Below are positions 45,814 to 56,987 of a stretch of DNA of 64,000 bases, piece after piece. Made by a program: the position numbers and the translations under genes. Origin of the DNA: Burkholderiaceae bacterium 26 (GTDB lineage Bacteria; Pseudomonadota; Gammaproteobacteria; Burkholderiales; Burkholderiaceae); assembly GCA_000955795.1 (NCBI GenBank), contig JYOB01000009.1, positions 227,726-291,725 on the forward strand, in the 5' to 3' direction. The first letter of the stretch is position 1, and each line of letters starts with the position of its first letter. The notes beneath the pieces were generated by a model that was not told where the DNA came from, ran no database searches, and saw only the letters and a program-made list of their open reading frames with translations.

Positions 45814-46098
45814 GTGGATGCCTATCCGACTTGCCGCTACAAGGGGTTCGATGTTTACCCCCTGATCTATCTCTTTGACCCGCCTCGTGAATGGCATGAG
45901 CGGCGTCCTGATCGGTCTTACAGTGCCTCCGTGTTGATTTGCCAGGAAGGGATGCCGCCCAGTAACGAGCATTCTCGTATTTTCGCGCTGCAGGCCGATC
46001 ATTGGGAGAGCATTGGTATCGCCAGACGGGCGGCAACGAAGATGGCGGAGTCCATCATTGATGGATTTATCCCGGGCAAGTCAATGGTTTCCGCGTAG
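45814..46098 (+). CDS. Small unknown protein, YKGFDxYPL family member B
   Basis: 94 residues from GTG 45814: YKGFDVYPLIYLFDPPREWHERRPDRSYSASVLICQEGMPPSNEHSRIFALQADHWESIGIARRAATKMAESIIDGFIPGKS. The GTG start is supported by GGAG 6 bases upstream and by giving the same 94-residue length as paralogue A at 45003. An in-frame start at 45718 was discarded. No known domain. It closes the unknown block. Confidence 0.72.
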   Translation: MDAYPTCRYKGFDVYPLIYLFDPPREWHERRPDRSYSASVLICQEGMPPSNEHSRIFALQADHWESIGIARRAATKMAESIIDGFIPGKSMVSA

Positions 46099-46512
46099 TT
46101 TCGCCGATCGGCACTCCGGGGCAGCATCTTTACGACTGGATGCACGCACCAGTGGCCTCCAGAGCCCGTTCCCGCCCCCGCAACCACCTCAGCTTCTCAG
46201 CATCCCTCCGCCCCGCCGAAGAGATAGGGACGATCCGCCGTATCCTCTCCTTGCAGCTCACACATCGGCCGGCGGCTCCATCGCCCATGCTGGCGCAGGG
46301 CTGATCCTCAACTGCGCGGGCACTGGCGTCGGCGCGGCATGGGGCGCGCCCTGGCAAGCGAACACGGCTTCAGCGTCACTCTCAAGCAATCACCACATCA
46401 CTGCCGAGATACCTGCACCACGCATAGGCGTGAAGGGCGTTTTGTATGGTTGATGTGCGGAAATCGCCGGGATAGACTGCGCCGACGTTTACAACAAGGT
46501 AGGAGTGCAGAC
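46099..46512. other. 414-bp intergenic region before the CheB-CheR hybrid
   Basis: No convincing gene. Composition is C-rich from about 46150 to 46260. The open frames here have no recognisable homology or good ribosome sites. The promoter for the hybrid signalling gene must lie here. Confidence 0.4.
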
Positions 46513-49500
46513 GTGGCGTCGATGCCTTCGGAGCTGTTGCGGGTGGTGGTGCTGGGAGGATCGGCGGGTAGCCTGGATGCGTTGCGTACGATTGCGGCCG
46601 CGCTGCCAGAAAACCCCGGGTTCGCGGTACTCGTCATTACGCATCTCGACCCGAACCAAGAGAGCCAACTGGCCGGCATCCTCCAAGCGGATTCGAGCAT
46701 GCCGGTTGAAAGACTCGTTCATCTGCGCAAAATTGAACACGACCGGTTCTATGTGCTGCCCGAGAACGCCGGTGTGATTGCACTGGACGGTCATTTCCGG
46801 CTCACGCGCCGGCAGGCTGGCCTTCACCTGCCGATCGATGCCTGCTTGGCGTCGCTCGCCCAGGATCCCGACGTCAACGGCGCAGCGGTCATCCTTTCCG
46901 GCATTGGTCAAGATGGAGCCAGCGGCCTCGTTGACCTTAAAGCCTCCGGCGGCTTCGTCATCGCCCAGCTGCCGCAGTCGGCCAGCCAGCAAAGCATGCC
47001 GGCCGCCGCAATCGACACCGGTCTGGTCGACGAGGTTTTACCACCGGAAGACATAGCGCAATGCCTGGTCAGGCGCTTTGGTGAAGCGCCCCAGCCCGAG
47101 ACCGCTAACGCCCAGGCAGGCGATGCCGACGCCCTCGGCACTGCGCTCGCCGTCGTGCAGCAAAAGACCGGTATCAACCTCAGCTACGTCAAGGACGTCA
47201 ACCTGCGCCGGCGATTCTTGCGCCGTGTGCTGCTACAGAAGGACCGCGACGTAGGCGGCTATCTGCAGTTGCTGCGCGGGGATGCGCGGGAAGCCGAAGC
47301 ACTGCGAGATGACATTCTCATTGGCGTAACCGCCTTCTTCCGCGATGTCGAGTTCGTCAACGTGCTCAGGCAAACGGTGATACCAGCCCTCCTGGAACTG
47401 AAGCACGATCCGATCCGCGTATGGGTGCCTGCTTGCTCGACAGGCGAGGAGGTCTACACGATCGCCACGCTGCTGAAAGATGCGCTGGACCGGGAAGCGC
47501 CACACCGCCGCGTTCAAATCTTCGGCACCGACATCAACGAAGCATCCATCGAGATTGCGCGCGCTGGCCGGTATGGCATTGCCGCGGTGGACGACGTGCC
47601 GGAGGCGTTTCGCGAGCGCACCTTCGCAGCGACGTCCGGAGGCTACGTCGTGCGCAAGTCGATCCGGGATATGTGTGTCTTCGCACGGCACAACGTGCTG
47701 ACCCACGCACCCTTCTCCGGCATGGGGCTCATCAGTTGCCGCAACCTTCTTATCTACTTGCGCAAAGAAGCACAGCAGCATGTGCTCGAGATGCTGCACT
47801 ACGCCTGTCGGCCAGATGGCTTCGTTTTGCTTGGCCGGGCCGAGGCAGCATCGGGAGTCGATGGCTTCGAGCATGCCGGCGCACCGCACCTCTACCGTAA
47901 GGTGCCCGTAGCAAAGCGGCAGCAGGCGACCTTCCCGATCGACGCACTGCGGCCATGGGCGAGCCAAGGCGGTACACCTGCTGTGCGCCGTGTGCAGCCC
48001 GTCGACCCGGTTATTGAGGCGGCCAATCGGGCCGCGCTCGAACGGTATGCGCCACCCGGCTTCATCGTCGATGAGAACGGTAACGTAGTGCACTTTTGCG
48101 GCGACGTGTCGGGCTTCGTCGCGCCCGCGAGCGGCGAAGCGTCGCTGGCGCTGCCGCGCCTGTTGCAGCCGGAACTCAACGTGACGGTGCGCACCGCGCT
48201 GATCGAAGCGAAGCGCACAAGCCAGCCGGTGCGGCGAGAGCGCGTGGCGCTTGGCGACACGCGCTTCGCGCTGGACGTGCTGCCGCTAGTTGCCGAAGAC
48301 CTGGTACCGCATTTCTTGGTCACGCTGGAGCGCTTGCCAGACGACGCGATCGCCGTTCAGAGCACCAGCCCAGGCTCACCCCACACCCGCGTTCAGGAAC
48401 TTGAGCGTACCGTCACCACGTTGTCAGATGAACTCGAAGCGGCACAGGCGCAGCTCAAGACAGTGGTTGCAGAATTCGAGTCGGCCAACGAGGAGCTCAG
48501 GACTGCCAACGAGGAGATGCTCAGCACCAACGAAGAACTCCAGAGCGCCAATGAAGAGTTATTGCTGGCAAAGCAAGAGCTGGAGTCGGCCAACCAGGAG
48601 CTGGGCTCCCTGAACGTCGAACTGAAATCGCGCAACGATCAACTCGACAGGGCGAATGACGACTTGAGCAATCTTGTCGAAGGCATCCCGCTGCCCGTCC
48701 TGCTACTTGATCGGCAATTGTGCCTGCGCCATTTCTCGCCGCAGGCCCAGACGCTGTTTGGCTTGCCCGAAGACAGCGTCGGGCGGCCGTTGGCACAGCT
48801 GAACCGCCTCTTCTCGGCCGCTGATGTCGAGCACATTGTGCAGTCCGCCGTCCAAGGCCTGGCAGGCTTGGAGCAGGAGTACCAGGACAGCGAGGGCCGC
48901 TGGTGGCTGGTCAACGTGCGCGCCTACCGTACCGCAGATGATCGCATCGACGGCGCAGTGCTCGCCTTCCAGGACATAGACGAGCTCAAGCGGGCAGTCA
49001 GCACGGCGCAGGCCGCTCGGTGCGAAGCCGAACGCGCTAACACTGCCAAGGACAACTTTCTCGGCCTCGTTTCGCACGAACTGCGGGCGCCCCTCAACGT
49101 AATCTCAACTTGGGCGGCGGTGCTCATGGCCGCCAGCGAGCGCAATCCGGCGGCCAGCGAGGACAAAGATCAACATGCCATCAAGACGATCCTGCGCCAT
49201 TGCCAGTTGCAGGCCGAACTGATCGACGACCTGCTGGATGTGTCCCGGATCTCTTCCGGCCGATTCTCGCTCGATGTGAAGCCCATCGACTTTGCAGCCG
49301 CCGTCCGTACCGTGGTGGAAGGCCATCGGCCCGCAGCGGCCAAGAAGGAAATCACACTGATCACCTCCGGCTTGCAAACCAAGGCCGTCGTCAGTGGCGA
49401 TGCGCGCCGTCTGCAACAGGTGGCGTCCAATCTGATCGGCAATGCTTTGAAGTTCACGCCGGAGGGTGGCCGGGTCGAAGTCGCCTTAACCCGCCTCGGA

Positions 49501-50175
49501 ACGCTGGTCGAACTCTCCGTCACTGACAACGGCATCGGCGTGAAACCCGAACTGCTGCCGCAGCTGTTCGACCGCTTCATGCAGTCCGATACCAGTCGGA
49601 CGCGTGAATACGGCGGGCTCGGGTTGGGTCTGTCGATCGTCAAACATCTGGTTGCGGCGCACGGGGGCACCGTGACAGCGAGCAGCGAGGGCGAAGGTCG
49701 AGGCACTAGGCTGACGGTTCGCCTGCCGCTCATTCAGGCCCAGGTTGATGAGCATGCGTTCACTGAGCGCGCGGCGAACGGAGCCCAGCGGCTGGATGGT
49801 TTGTCGGTGCTGCTGGTCGACGACGACACGCAGTCTCAGGAAGCCCTGACCTATCTGCTTCGCAGTCTGGGAGCGCAGGTACAGACAGCCTCCGGGGCCA
49901 AAGAGGCACTGACGTGCATCGGGGCCGGTTCGTTCGACATTCTTGTGAGCGATCTCGCAATGCCAGGAACGGATGGCCACGCGCTGCTGCGAAGCATTCG
50001 GCAACAAGAAGGCGGGCGACGACGGATCTACGCGTTGGCGCTTACCGGCCTGGCCTCCCTACAGGATCGGGACGCCGCGATTGCCGCCGGATTCGACGAC
50101 CACCTGCCCAAGCCGGTCAACGTTGAATTGTTGTTGGAAAAGCTATCGCTCGGACGGGGGCGTCAGCCGCAATAA
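46513..50175 (+). CDS. CheB-CheR-coiled-coil-PAS-histidine-kinase-receiver hybrid
   Basis: A 1220-residue protein from GTG 46513 (AGGAG 8 bases upstream). In order: CheB methylesterase (1-185; catalytic S17, H44, D134 in GGSAGS, ITHLDP and SGIGQDGASG); CheR methyltransferase (about 200-450, with WVPACSTGEEVYTIA and SCRNLLIYL); a long Glu/Gln-rich coiled coil (about 640-720); PAS (725-830); HisKA with H855 in LVSHELRAPLN; HATPase (about 970-1085); and a receiver with D1147 in VSDLAMPGTDG. Both chemotaxis-modification activities and a phosphorelay are fused. No che operon is nearby, so its target is unknown. Confidence 0.93.
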   Translation: MASMPSELLRVVVLGGSAGSLDALRTIAAALPENPGFAVLVITHLDPNQESQLAGILQADSSMPVERLVHLRKIEHDRFYVLPENAGVIALDGHFRLTRRQAGLHLPIDACLASLAQDPDVNGAAVILSGIGQDGASGLVDLKASGGFVIAQLPQSASQQSMPAAAIDTGLVDEVLPPEDIAQCLVRRFGEAPQPETANAQAGDADALGTALAVVQQKTGINLSYVKDVNLRRRFLRRVLLQKDRDVGGYLQLLRGDAREAEALRDDILIGVTAFFRDVEFVNVLRQTVIPALLELKHDPIRVWVPACSTGEEVYTIATLLKDALDREAPHRRVQIFGTDINEASIEIARAGRYGIAAVDDVPEAFRERTFAATSGGYVVRKSIRDMCVFARHNVLTHAPFSGMGLISCRNLLIYLRKEAQQHVLEMLHYACRPDGFVLLGRAEAASGVDGFEHAGAPHLYRKVPVAKRQQATFPIDALRPWASQGGTPAVRRVQPVDPVIEAANRAALERYAPPGFIVDENGNVVHFCGDVSGFVAPASGEASLALPRLLQPELNVTVRTALIEAKRTSQPVRRERVALGDTRFALDVLPLVAEDLVPHFLVTLERLPDDAIAVQSTSPGSPHTRVQELERTVTTLSDELEAAQAQLKTVVAEFESANEELRTANEEMLSTNEELQSANEELLLAKQELESANQELGSLNVELKSRNDQLDRANDDLSNLVEGIPLPVLLLDRQLCLRHFSPQAQTLFGLPEDSVGRPLAQLNRLFSAADVEHIVQSAVQGLAGLEQEYQDSEGRWWLVNVRAYRTADDRIDGAVLAFQDIDELKRAVSTAQAARCEAERANTAKDNFLGLVSHELRAPLNVISTWAAVLMAASERNPAASEDKDQHAIKTILRHCQLQAELIDDLLDVSRISSGRFSLDVKPIDFAAAVRTVVEGHRPAAAKKEITLITSGLQTKAVVSGDARRLQQVASNLIGNALKFTPEGGRVEVALTRLGTLVELSVTDNGIGVKPELLPQLFDRFMQSDTSRTREYGGLGLGLSIVKHLVAAHGGTVTASSEGEGRGTRLTVRLPLIQAQVDEHAFTERAANGAQRLDGLSVLLVDDDTQSQEALTYLLRSLGAQVQTASGAKEALTCIGAGSFDILVSDLAMPGTDGHALLRSIRQQEGGRRRIYALALTGLASLQDRDAAIAAGFDDHLPKPVNVELLLEKLSLGRGRQPQ

Positions 50176-50562
50176 ACCGAGGCACGAGCATCAGGCCTTC
50201 GGCCGATTAGCTCACTGGATTAACCGCTCGCGTGCGCGAACCGGAAGCTGTGACAGCGTCCTCGGGGCTGGGCACAAACACCGGCCCCGTCAAGCGCCTG
50301 CCCCTTCTCCCGCAAATACCTCGATTTCTCCGTATCCCGCTCTGCTCCGGCGCCGGGGTCGCGCTGGCAACCCGCGGGCACGGACTTTCGCACATCACAA
50401 GCAGCGAGAGCGCGCTGCAGGATTGCCATCAATGGACTTAGGCTCGTCGCCCCAAAACACTCCGCTAGGGCCGCACCTCAGATGAAATGGCAGCCGTATA
50501 TGCAAGCTCACGCAGGGTGCCCCTGACGGGGTTCAGCTTGATGCTGCATAATTTTGGACGAA
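50176..50562. other. Intergenic region before the ferredoxin gene
   Basis: 387 bases without a supported gene. A segment near 50200-50225 resembles a tRNA D-arm by chance but no full cloverleaf forms. Nothing else is evident besides the palindrome just downstream. Confidence 0.4.
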
Positions 50563-50580
50563 TTCAAAACAGGTTTTGAA
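50563..50580. promoter_or_regulatory. Perfect palindrome upstream of the ferredoxin gene
   Basis: TTCAAAACAGGTTTTGAA has two 8-base inverse arms and a 2-base centre, ending 14 bases before the ferredoxin start. Its position would place it at the promoter or ribosome-proximal region. It does not match the FNR consensus TTGAT-N4-ATCAA. A regulatory role is inferred from symmetry and position. Confidence 0.55.
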
Positions 50581-50594
50581 CAGCCCACGTAGTT

Positions 50595-50933
50595 ATGCCA
50601 TATGTAGTTACTGAGTCTTGCATCCAGTGCAAATACACCGACTGCGTCGCCGTCTGCCCCATGGACTGCTTCCACGCCGGCCCGAATTTCCTGGTGATCG
50701 ATCCGGATGAATGCATCGATTGCTCGATCTGCGTGCCGGAGTGCCCGGTGGGCGCGATCTATCCGGTGGCTGAGGTGCCTGCGGACCAGCAGGACTTCAT
50801 CGCCTTGAACGCACAACTCTCCCGTCGCGCCGACTGGCCCCGCCTGACCAAGGTGCAACCGCCGCTGCCCGATCATGCGCACTGGGCGCAAGTGAAGGAC
50901 AAGCGCGATGTTTTGGTCATCGCCCCCGACTGA
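50595..50933 (+). CDS. fdxA: FdxA-type 7Fe-8S ferredoxin
   Basis: A 112-residue ferredoxin. Cluster cysteines occur in MPYVVTESCIQCKYTDCVAVCPMDCF (an atypical first set for the [3Fe-4S]) and CIDCSICVPECPVGAIYP (the [4Fe-4S] set). The N-terminus and spacing match the FdxA/Azotobacter FdI-like family used in low-potential electron transfer. It lies 31 bases before the crotonase gene. Confidence 0.93.
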   Translation: MPYVVTESCIQCKYTDCVAVCPMDCFHAGPNFLVIDPDECIDCSICVPECPVGAIYPVAEVPADQQDFIALNAQLSRRADWPRLTKVQPPLPDHAHWAQVKDKRDVLVIAPD

Positions 50934-50964
50934 TTCGACGCCGACCTCACACGGACACTTTTTC

Positions 50965-51789
50965 ATGACTGAACGCATCCTGCTCAACATCGACGCTGGC
51001 GTGGCCGAAGTCCGGCTCAACCGCCCCGAGAAGATGAACGCCATCGACCCGGCCATGTTCGAAGCGCTCGTCACCATCGGCGAGCGCCTGATGAACGAGG
51101 CAGATCTGCGCGCCGTGGTGCTTTCGGGTGAGGGGCGCGCCTTTTGCGCGGGGCTGGACATGGGGAGCATGGCGAGCCTGGGCAGCAACGATGTGGGTTC
51201 GGACATCGGCGCCGGCCGTCTTGCCAAGCGCACGCATGGGGCCGCCAATCTGCCGCAGTACGCTTGCACGGTATGGCGCGACCTGCCGGTGCCGGTGTTG
51301 GCTGCGGTGCATGGCGTCGCGTATGGCGGCGGTTTGCAGATTGCGCTGGGCGCAGACGTGCGCTACGTAGCCGCCGACACGCGCCTGTCGGTCATGGAAA
51401 TCAAATGGGGCTTGGTGCCCGACATGGGCGGTATGGCGCTCACGCGCGGTCTGGTCCGCCCGGATCGACTGCGCGAACTGATCTACAGCGGCCGCGTCGT
51501 CAATGGCGAAGAAGCCTGCGCCCTGGGGCTGGCGACGCACGTCGTGGACGATCCGCACGCTGCAGCGCTGGCGGCAGCCTGTGACATTGCGCAGAAGAGC
51601 CCCGACGCCATCCGCGCCGGCAAGCGCTTGATGCGTGTTGTGGAAGACGGCGACACCGCCGCCATTCTGCTGGCCGAGTCGGTCGAGCAAGACCGGCTGA
51701 TCGGCGGGGCCAATCAGCGTGAGGCGGTGCTGGCGGGCATACAGAATCGCGCGCCGGTCTTTCAGCCGGCCGCAAAGCTTGAAGGGTAA
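50965..51789 (+). CDS. Enoyl-CoA hydratase/isomerase (crotonase) family protein
   Basis: A 274-residue crotonase. The oxyanion-hole segments are GRAFCAGLDMGS and AVHGVAYGGGLQIALGADVRYVA. The second catalytic glutamate position of true hydratases is D in GLVPDMGGMALTRGL, so hydratase activity is uncertain; the protein could be an isomerase, dehalogenase or hydrolase of the superfamily. ATG 50965 was chosen because the upstream codons overlap the ferredoxin gene. It probably shares the ferredoxin transcript. Confidence 0.87.
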   Translation: MTERILLNIDAGVAEVRLNRPEKMNAIDPAMFEALVTIGERLMNEADLRAVVLSGEGRAFCAGLDMGSMASLGSNDVGSDIGAGRLAKRTHGAANLPQYACTVWRDLPVPVLAAVHGVAYGGGLQIALGADVRYVAADTRLSVMEIKWGLVPDMGGMALTRGLVRPDRLRELIYSGRVVNGEEACALGLATHVVDDPHAAALAAACDIAQKSPDAIRAGKRLMRVVEDGDTAAILLAESVEQDRLIGGANQREAVLAGIQNRAPVFQPAAKLEG

Positions 51790-51807
51790 TAGCCCGGGGT
51801 GAGCAAC

Positions 51808-52341
51808 TCAGGCGGCGGCGTGCTTGCCGCCCATCGAGGCACGCATGGCGTGCGAACGGCTGACCACCTCATCGCGCAACTTCGCGCGCAAACCCAGGGC
51901 AAATGCCGTCTCGGCCACCAGGAACAGCGGGCCGATCACCAGGCCCGCCAGGTCGTCAACAAACGCCGGCTTGCGTCCTTCGTAGTAGTGACCGACAAAC
52001 TGGATGATCCAGCCGATCACGAACAGGCCAACGCCCACTGACAACCAAGCCGCCGTCGAATGCGCGGCCACATGGTTGCCGACCCATACGCACACGCCGA
52101 TCAAGGCAAACATCACCACGCCGAACACCGCATCCAAGCGCAGGTAGAACAACGTCGTGAGGGCCAACACGGCCAGCGCGGGCGTCAGAGGCACACCTGA
52201 CAGGTCAGTCAGCACGGGCCGCGACAGCAGCACCGCTACGGCCAGCACAATCGCCGGGATGCCGACAAAGTGCGTGGCGATATTGCGACCGTCCAGGTGA
52301 TAGGCGGCGTAGTTGGAAAGATGGTCAGACAGGGTCCGCAT
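51808..52341 (-). CDS. Mpo1-like (DUF962/YGL010w) membrane protein
   Basis: A 177-residue membrane protein with about 4 helices: LSNYAAYHLDGRNIATHFVGIPAIVLAVAVLLSRP, then LSVGVGLFVIGWIIQFVGHYYEGRKPAFVDDLAGLVIGPLFLVAE. The conserved H in TIHFxG-like ATHFVG and the H-Y-E-G-R-K-P-A motif identify the family of yeast Mpo1, an iron-dependent 2-hydroxy fatty acid dioxygenase. It is convergent with the crotonase gene and divergent from the Crp/Fnr gene. Confidence 0.87.
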   Translation of the reverse strand: MRTLSDHLSNYAAYHLDGRNIATHFVGIPAIVLAVAVLLSRPVLTDLSGVPLTPALAVLALTTLFYLRLDAVFGVVMFALIGVCVWVGNHVAAHSTAAWLSVGVGLFVIGWIIQFVGHYYEGRKPAFVDDLAGLVIGPLFLVAETAFALGLRAKLRDEVVSRSHAMRASMGGKHAAA

Positions 52342-52491
52342 GGGGGTCTCCGGATTTTTTGTGCGTTTGCAGCATGGACGCTCCAGCCGCACGCTCGTTA
52401 TGATCATTTCATCGTAGTCAGTGGATGGCACGTCGCTCTGTCGCGTAGCCGACAAATTCCACGTTTCCGAAGCGTTCCTCAGTCGCCCCTC

Positions 52492-53223
52492 ATGGACCAC
52501 CCTGTCGCCACATCCGGCGCGCTGGACGCCGCCTCGTACCGCGAACGCCTGCACGCCAGCAGTTGGTTCGGCACGCTCGACGCGGCCTTGCAGGACGCAT
52601 TGATAGACATTGCGGCGGTGCGTCGCCTGGGCGCTGGCGAGATCCTCTTTCAGCGGGGCGACGCGCCCGACGGGCTGTACTGCGTGGTGGAAGGCACGAT
52701 CCGCATCGGCGCCACCAGCGCGGACGGCCGCGAAGCCTTGCTGGCCGTGCTGGAACCCGTCAACTGGTTTGGCGAGATCGGGGTGTTCGATCGCCAACCG
52801 CGCACGCACGATGCCCGCGCCGACGGCAATACGACATTGCTGCACATGCCGCAGGCGGCGCTGACTGCGTTGCTGGAGAGCTCACCCGCGCTGCTGCATG
52901 CGTTTGCCTTGCTGCTGACCCACAAGCTGCGCCTGACCTTTATCGTGCTCGAAGAGACCGCGCTGCTGCCGGCCCCCGTGCGGGTGGCGCGGCGCCTGCT
53001 ACTGGTGGCGGACGGCTATGGCGACCTGCGCCTGGGCACGCGGCGTGTGCTGCACGTGCCACAGGAGCAGCTTGCGCAACTGCTGGCGCTGTCTCGCCAA
53101 ACCGTGAACCAGGTTTTGAAGGATTTCCAGGCGCGCGGCATCCTCAGGCTGGCGTACGGAGAAATCGAGCTGCTCGACTTTGCGGGCCTGCACCAACTCG
53201 CATATGAGGTGGCAAGGGGGTGA
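52492..53223 (+). CDS. Crp/Fnr-family transcription regulator
   Basis: A 243-residue regulator. Its cyclic-nucleotide-type sensor domain (VRRLGAGEILFQRGDAPDGLYCVVEGTIRIGATS, WFGEIGVFDRQPRTHDARA) and C-terminal HTH (LHVPQEQLAQLLALSRQTVNQVLKDFQARGILRL) are intact. It lacks the N-terminal cysteine cluster of oxygen-sensing FNR, so its effector is unknown. ATG 52492 was preferred to an earlier frame start in the divergent gene. It lies 128 bases before EF-G. Confidence 0.88.
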   Translation: MDHPVATSGALDAASYRERLHASSWFGTLDAALQDALIDIAAVRRLGAGEILFQRGDAPDGLYCVVEGTIRIGATSADGREALLAVLEPVNWFGEIGVFDRQPRTHDARADGNTTLLHMPQAALTALLESSPALLHAFALLLTHKLRLTFIVLEETALLPAPVRVARRLLLVADGYGDLRLGTRRVLHVPQEQLAQLLALSRQTVNQVLKDFQARGILRLAYGEIELLDFAGLHQLAYEVARG

Positions 53224-53255
53224 AATCTCATCCAATACCCCTACATGCGATGGGT

Positions 53256-53273
53256 TAGGACCGATCCTATAAT
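53256..53273. promoter_or_regulatory. Promoter with overlapping palindrome before EF-G
   Basis: A perfect -10 TATAAT lies at 53268-53273, 79 bases before the EF-G start. TAGGACCGATCCTA (53256-53269), with 5-base inverse arms, overlaps its upstream edge and is well placed for repressor binding. The protein that binds it is not known; the upstream Crp/Fnr gene is a candidate by position only. Confidence 0.6.
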
Positions 53274-53351
53274 GTGTTCCCACTCGCACATTCGCCCTTC
53301 GCATGGTGCGGAGTCGGCGATGCGAGTGTCCTTCAACGGAAGAGAAACATC

Positions 53352-55454
<2,103 letters not shown>

Positions 55455-55474
55455 CGCTTTCTTGCTTCACTGCT

Positions 55475-55497
55475 TGCGGCCGCCTAGTGCGGCCGCA
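55475..55497 (+). terminator. Terminator-like hairpin after EF-G
   Basis: TGCGGCCGC (55475-55483) pairs with GCGGCCGCA (55489-55497) around a 5-base loop, 20 bases after the EF-G stop. Only a short T run follows, so factor-assisted ending is possible. Confidence 0.65.
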
Positions 55498-55509
55498 GTA
55501 CTTTACGGG

Positions 55510-55688
55510 CTAGCCTGCGGGCAGGTTCTCGACGCAGAAATCGATGAATGCATGCACGTTGGCCGGTAGGTAGCGACGCGATGGATACAGTGCGTAGAGC
55601 GCAAAGCGCTCCTCCGACCAATTAGGAAACGGATCGGCCAGCTGACCGGCACGCCACAGCTGTGCTTCCGTACCGAGCGCCGGCCAGC
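55510..55688 (-). pseudogene. C-terminal remnant of a LysR-family regulator
   Basis: Residues LWRAGQLADPFPNWSEERFALYALYPSRRYLPANVHAFIDFCVENLPAG match the last 50 residues of LysR proteins, where a conserved Y-P-S-R-R-Y-L-x-x-x-V motif precedes the end. No HTH or sensor domain is present; the frame merges into the transporter gene. It is a truncated leftover. Confidence 0.75.
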
Positions 55689-56819
55689 CTAACGCAGCCA
55701 CATCAGCCACGCGTACACGATGCCTGCCGCAGCCAAGAGAAACGGCATCGAGTACGCATGAAACACCCACCAGGCACGGCGGTCGCCCAGCATGCGTAAC
55801 GCAATCAGGTTGGCCAATGACCCAATCAGCGTGCCAAATCCGCCCACGCTGACTGCAAAGGCAATCATTGGCCAGTCATGTGAATACTCTGCCAGCAGGA
55901 TTGCCGCCGGCACGTTGCTAATGATCTGCGACACGCCAATGCCAGCCCAGTACAGATGCATGGGATTGCTCAACGCCAGCGCATCCAGCGCCTGCCGCAC
56001 GATGCCAAGCTGCGCCACCAGCCGCAGGTCAATGAACATCAGCATGAACACGAGAAGGAGGCCCCAGTCCACCCGGGCCAGCACATAGCGCGCGCCGATC
56101 AGGTACAGCCCGATCAACCCGGCCGCCGCCACCAGCGGATGGCCCAGATCGGTCAGCACCAGAAATGGCACGTACAGCACGAGCGCCGGCACCAGCAGGC
56201 GCTTGTGCAATTCCACGTCGGTGGCTTCAGCATGCAGATGGATTTCGTGCGAGGCGAACGCCAGCCACGTCACCAGCAGAAGCAACGCCATCAGGAGCAC
56301 GACCATCGGCGTCATCTGCCAGACAAATGCGCCAAACGACAGCCCGGATTGATGCCACAGGAAGAGGTTTTGCGGATTGCCGATCGGCGTGAGCGCGGAA
56401 CCCGCGTTGACCGCCAGCGCCTCGAATATCACTAGCCGCGCCACCGGCAGGCTGGCGACCTGCCGCAAACCGACGGTGAGCGGCACGATCACGAACAACG
56501 CCACATCGTTGGTCAATACGGTCGACAACGCCGCCGAAGCCGCTACCAGACTGAGCGCCAGCACACGCTCGCTGCTGACGACTTCGACGAGGCGCCGGCC
56601 GAGCAACTGCAGCATGCCGCTGGCCTCTACCGCCTTGGTCAGGATGAGCAAACCAGCCAATGCGGCAATGGTGTGCCAGTCAATCAGCGCCGGATATTCA
56701 ACGATGCGCTTGGGAGCCGCGAGCGTTAGTGCGCCGCAGATGGCCAAAAGCGCCCAGAAGAAAACGTCTTGTTTGAGGTTGTGCCAGAACGGCGGATGTT
56801 GCGGTACGGCTTGCGCCAT
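55689..56819 (-). CDS. SLC13/ArsB-type membrane transporter
   Basis: About 376 residues with around 10-11 membrane segments. Typical motifs are DWHTIAALAGLLILTKAVEASGMLQ, ALSTVLTNDVALFVIVPL, ALAVNAGSALTPIGNPQNLFLW (the SNPQN-like substrate loop) and GVSQIISNVPAAILL. The family carries dicarboxylates, sulfate or arsenite; the substrate cannot be read here. No ribosome site is clear; ATG 56819 is my choice, with alternatives at 56846 and upstream GTG 56882. It overlaps the LysR remnant at the 3' side. Confidence 0.82.
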   Translation of the reverse strand: MAQAVPQHPPFWHNLKQDVFFWALLAICGALTLAAPKRIVEYPALIDWHTIAALAGLLILTKAVEASGMLQLLGRRLVEVVSSERVLALSLVAASAALSTVLTNDVALFVIVPLTVGLRQVASLPVARLVIFEALAVNAGSALTPIGNPQNLFLWHQSGLSFGAFVWQMTPMVVLLMALLLLVTWLAFASHEIHLHAEATDVELHKRLLVPALVLYVPFLVLTDLGHPLVAAAGLIGLYLIGARYVLARVDWGLLLVFMLMFIDLRLVAQLGIVRQALDALALSNPMHLYWAGIGVSQIISNVPAAILLAEYSHDWPMIAFAVSVGGFGTLIGSLANLIALRMLGDRRAWWVFHAYSMPFLLAAAGIVYAWLMWLR

Positions 56820-56987
56820 GTGCGTGCGTGGCGGATCGCCGTGCATAGGAAAGGAGAAGGAAACGTTAGCGCAAACGCGCACAAACCAACCGGGCGCGGT
56901 TTGCCGGGCCGATTGTAGTGCGACTGCTTCCTGCGCTCAATCGCAAGCCGGGCGCTTGCGTGCCCGGCCTATACCAGAGGGATCCGC

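Noticed and set aside
50195..50270. tRNA-like segment
   Set aside because: It resembles a D-arm but lacks a T-arm consensus and a paired acceptor stem.
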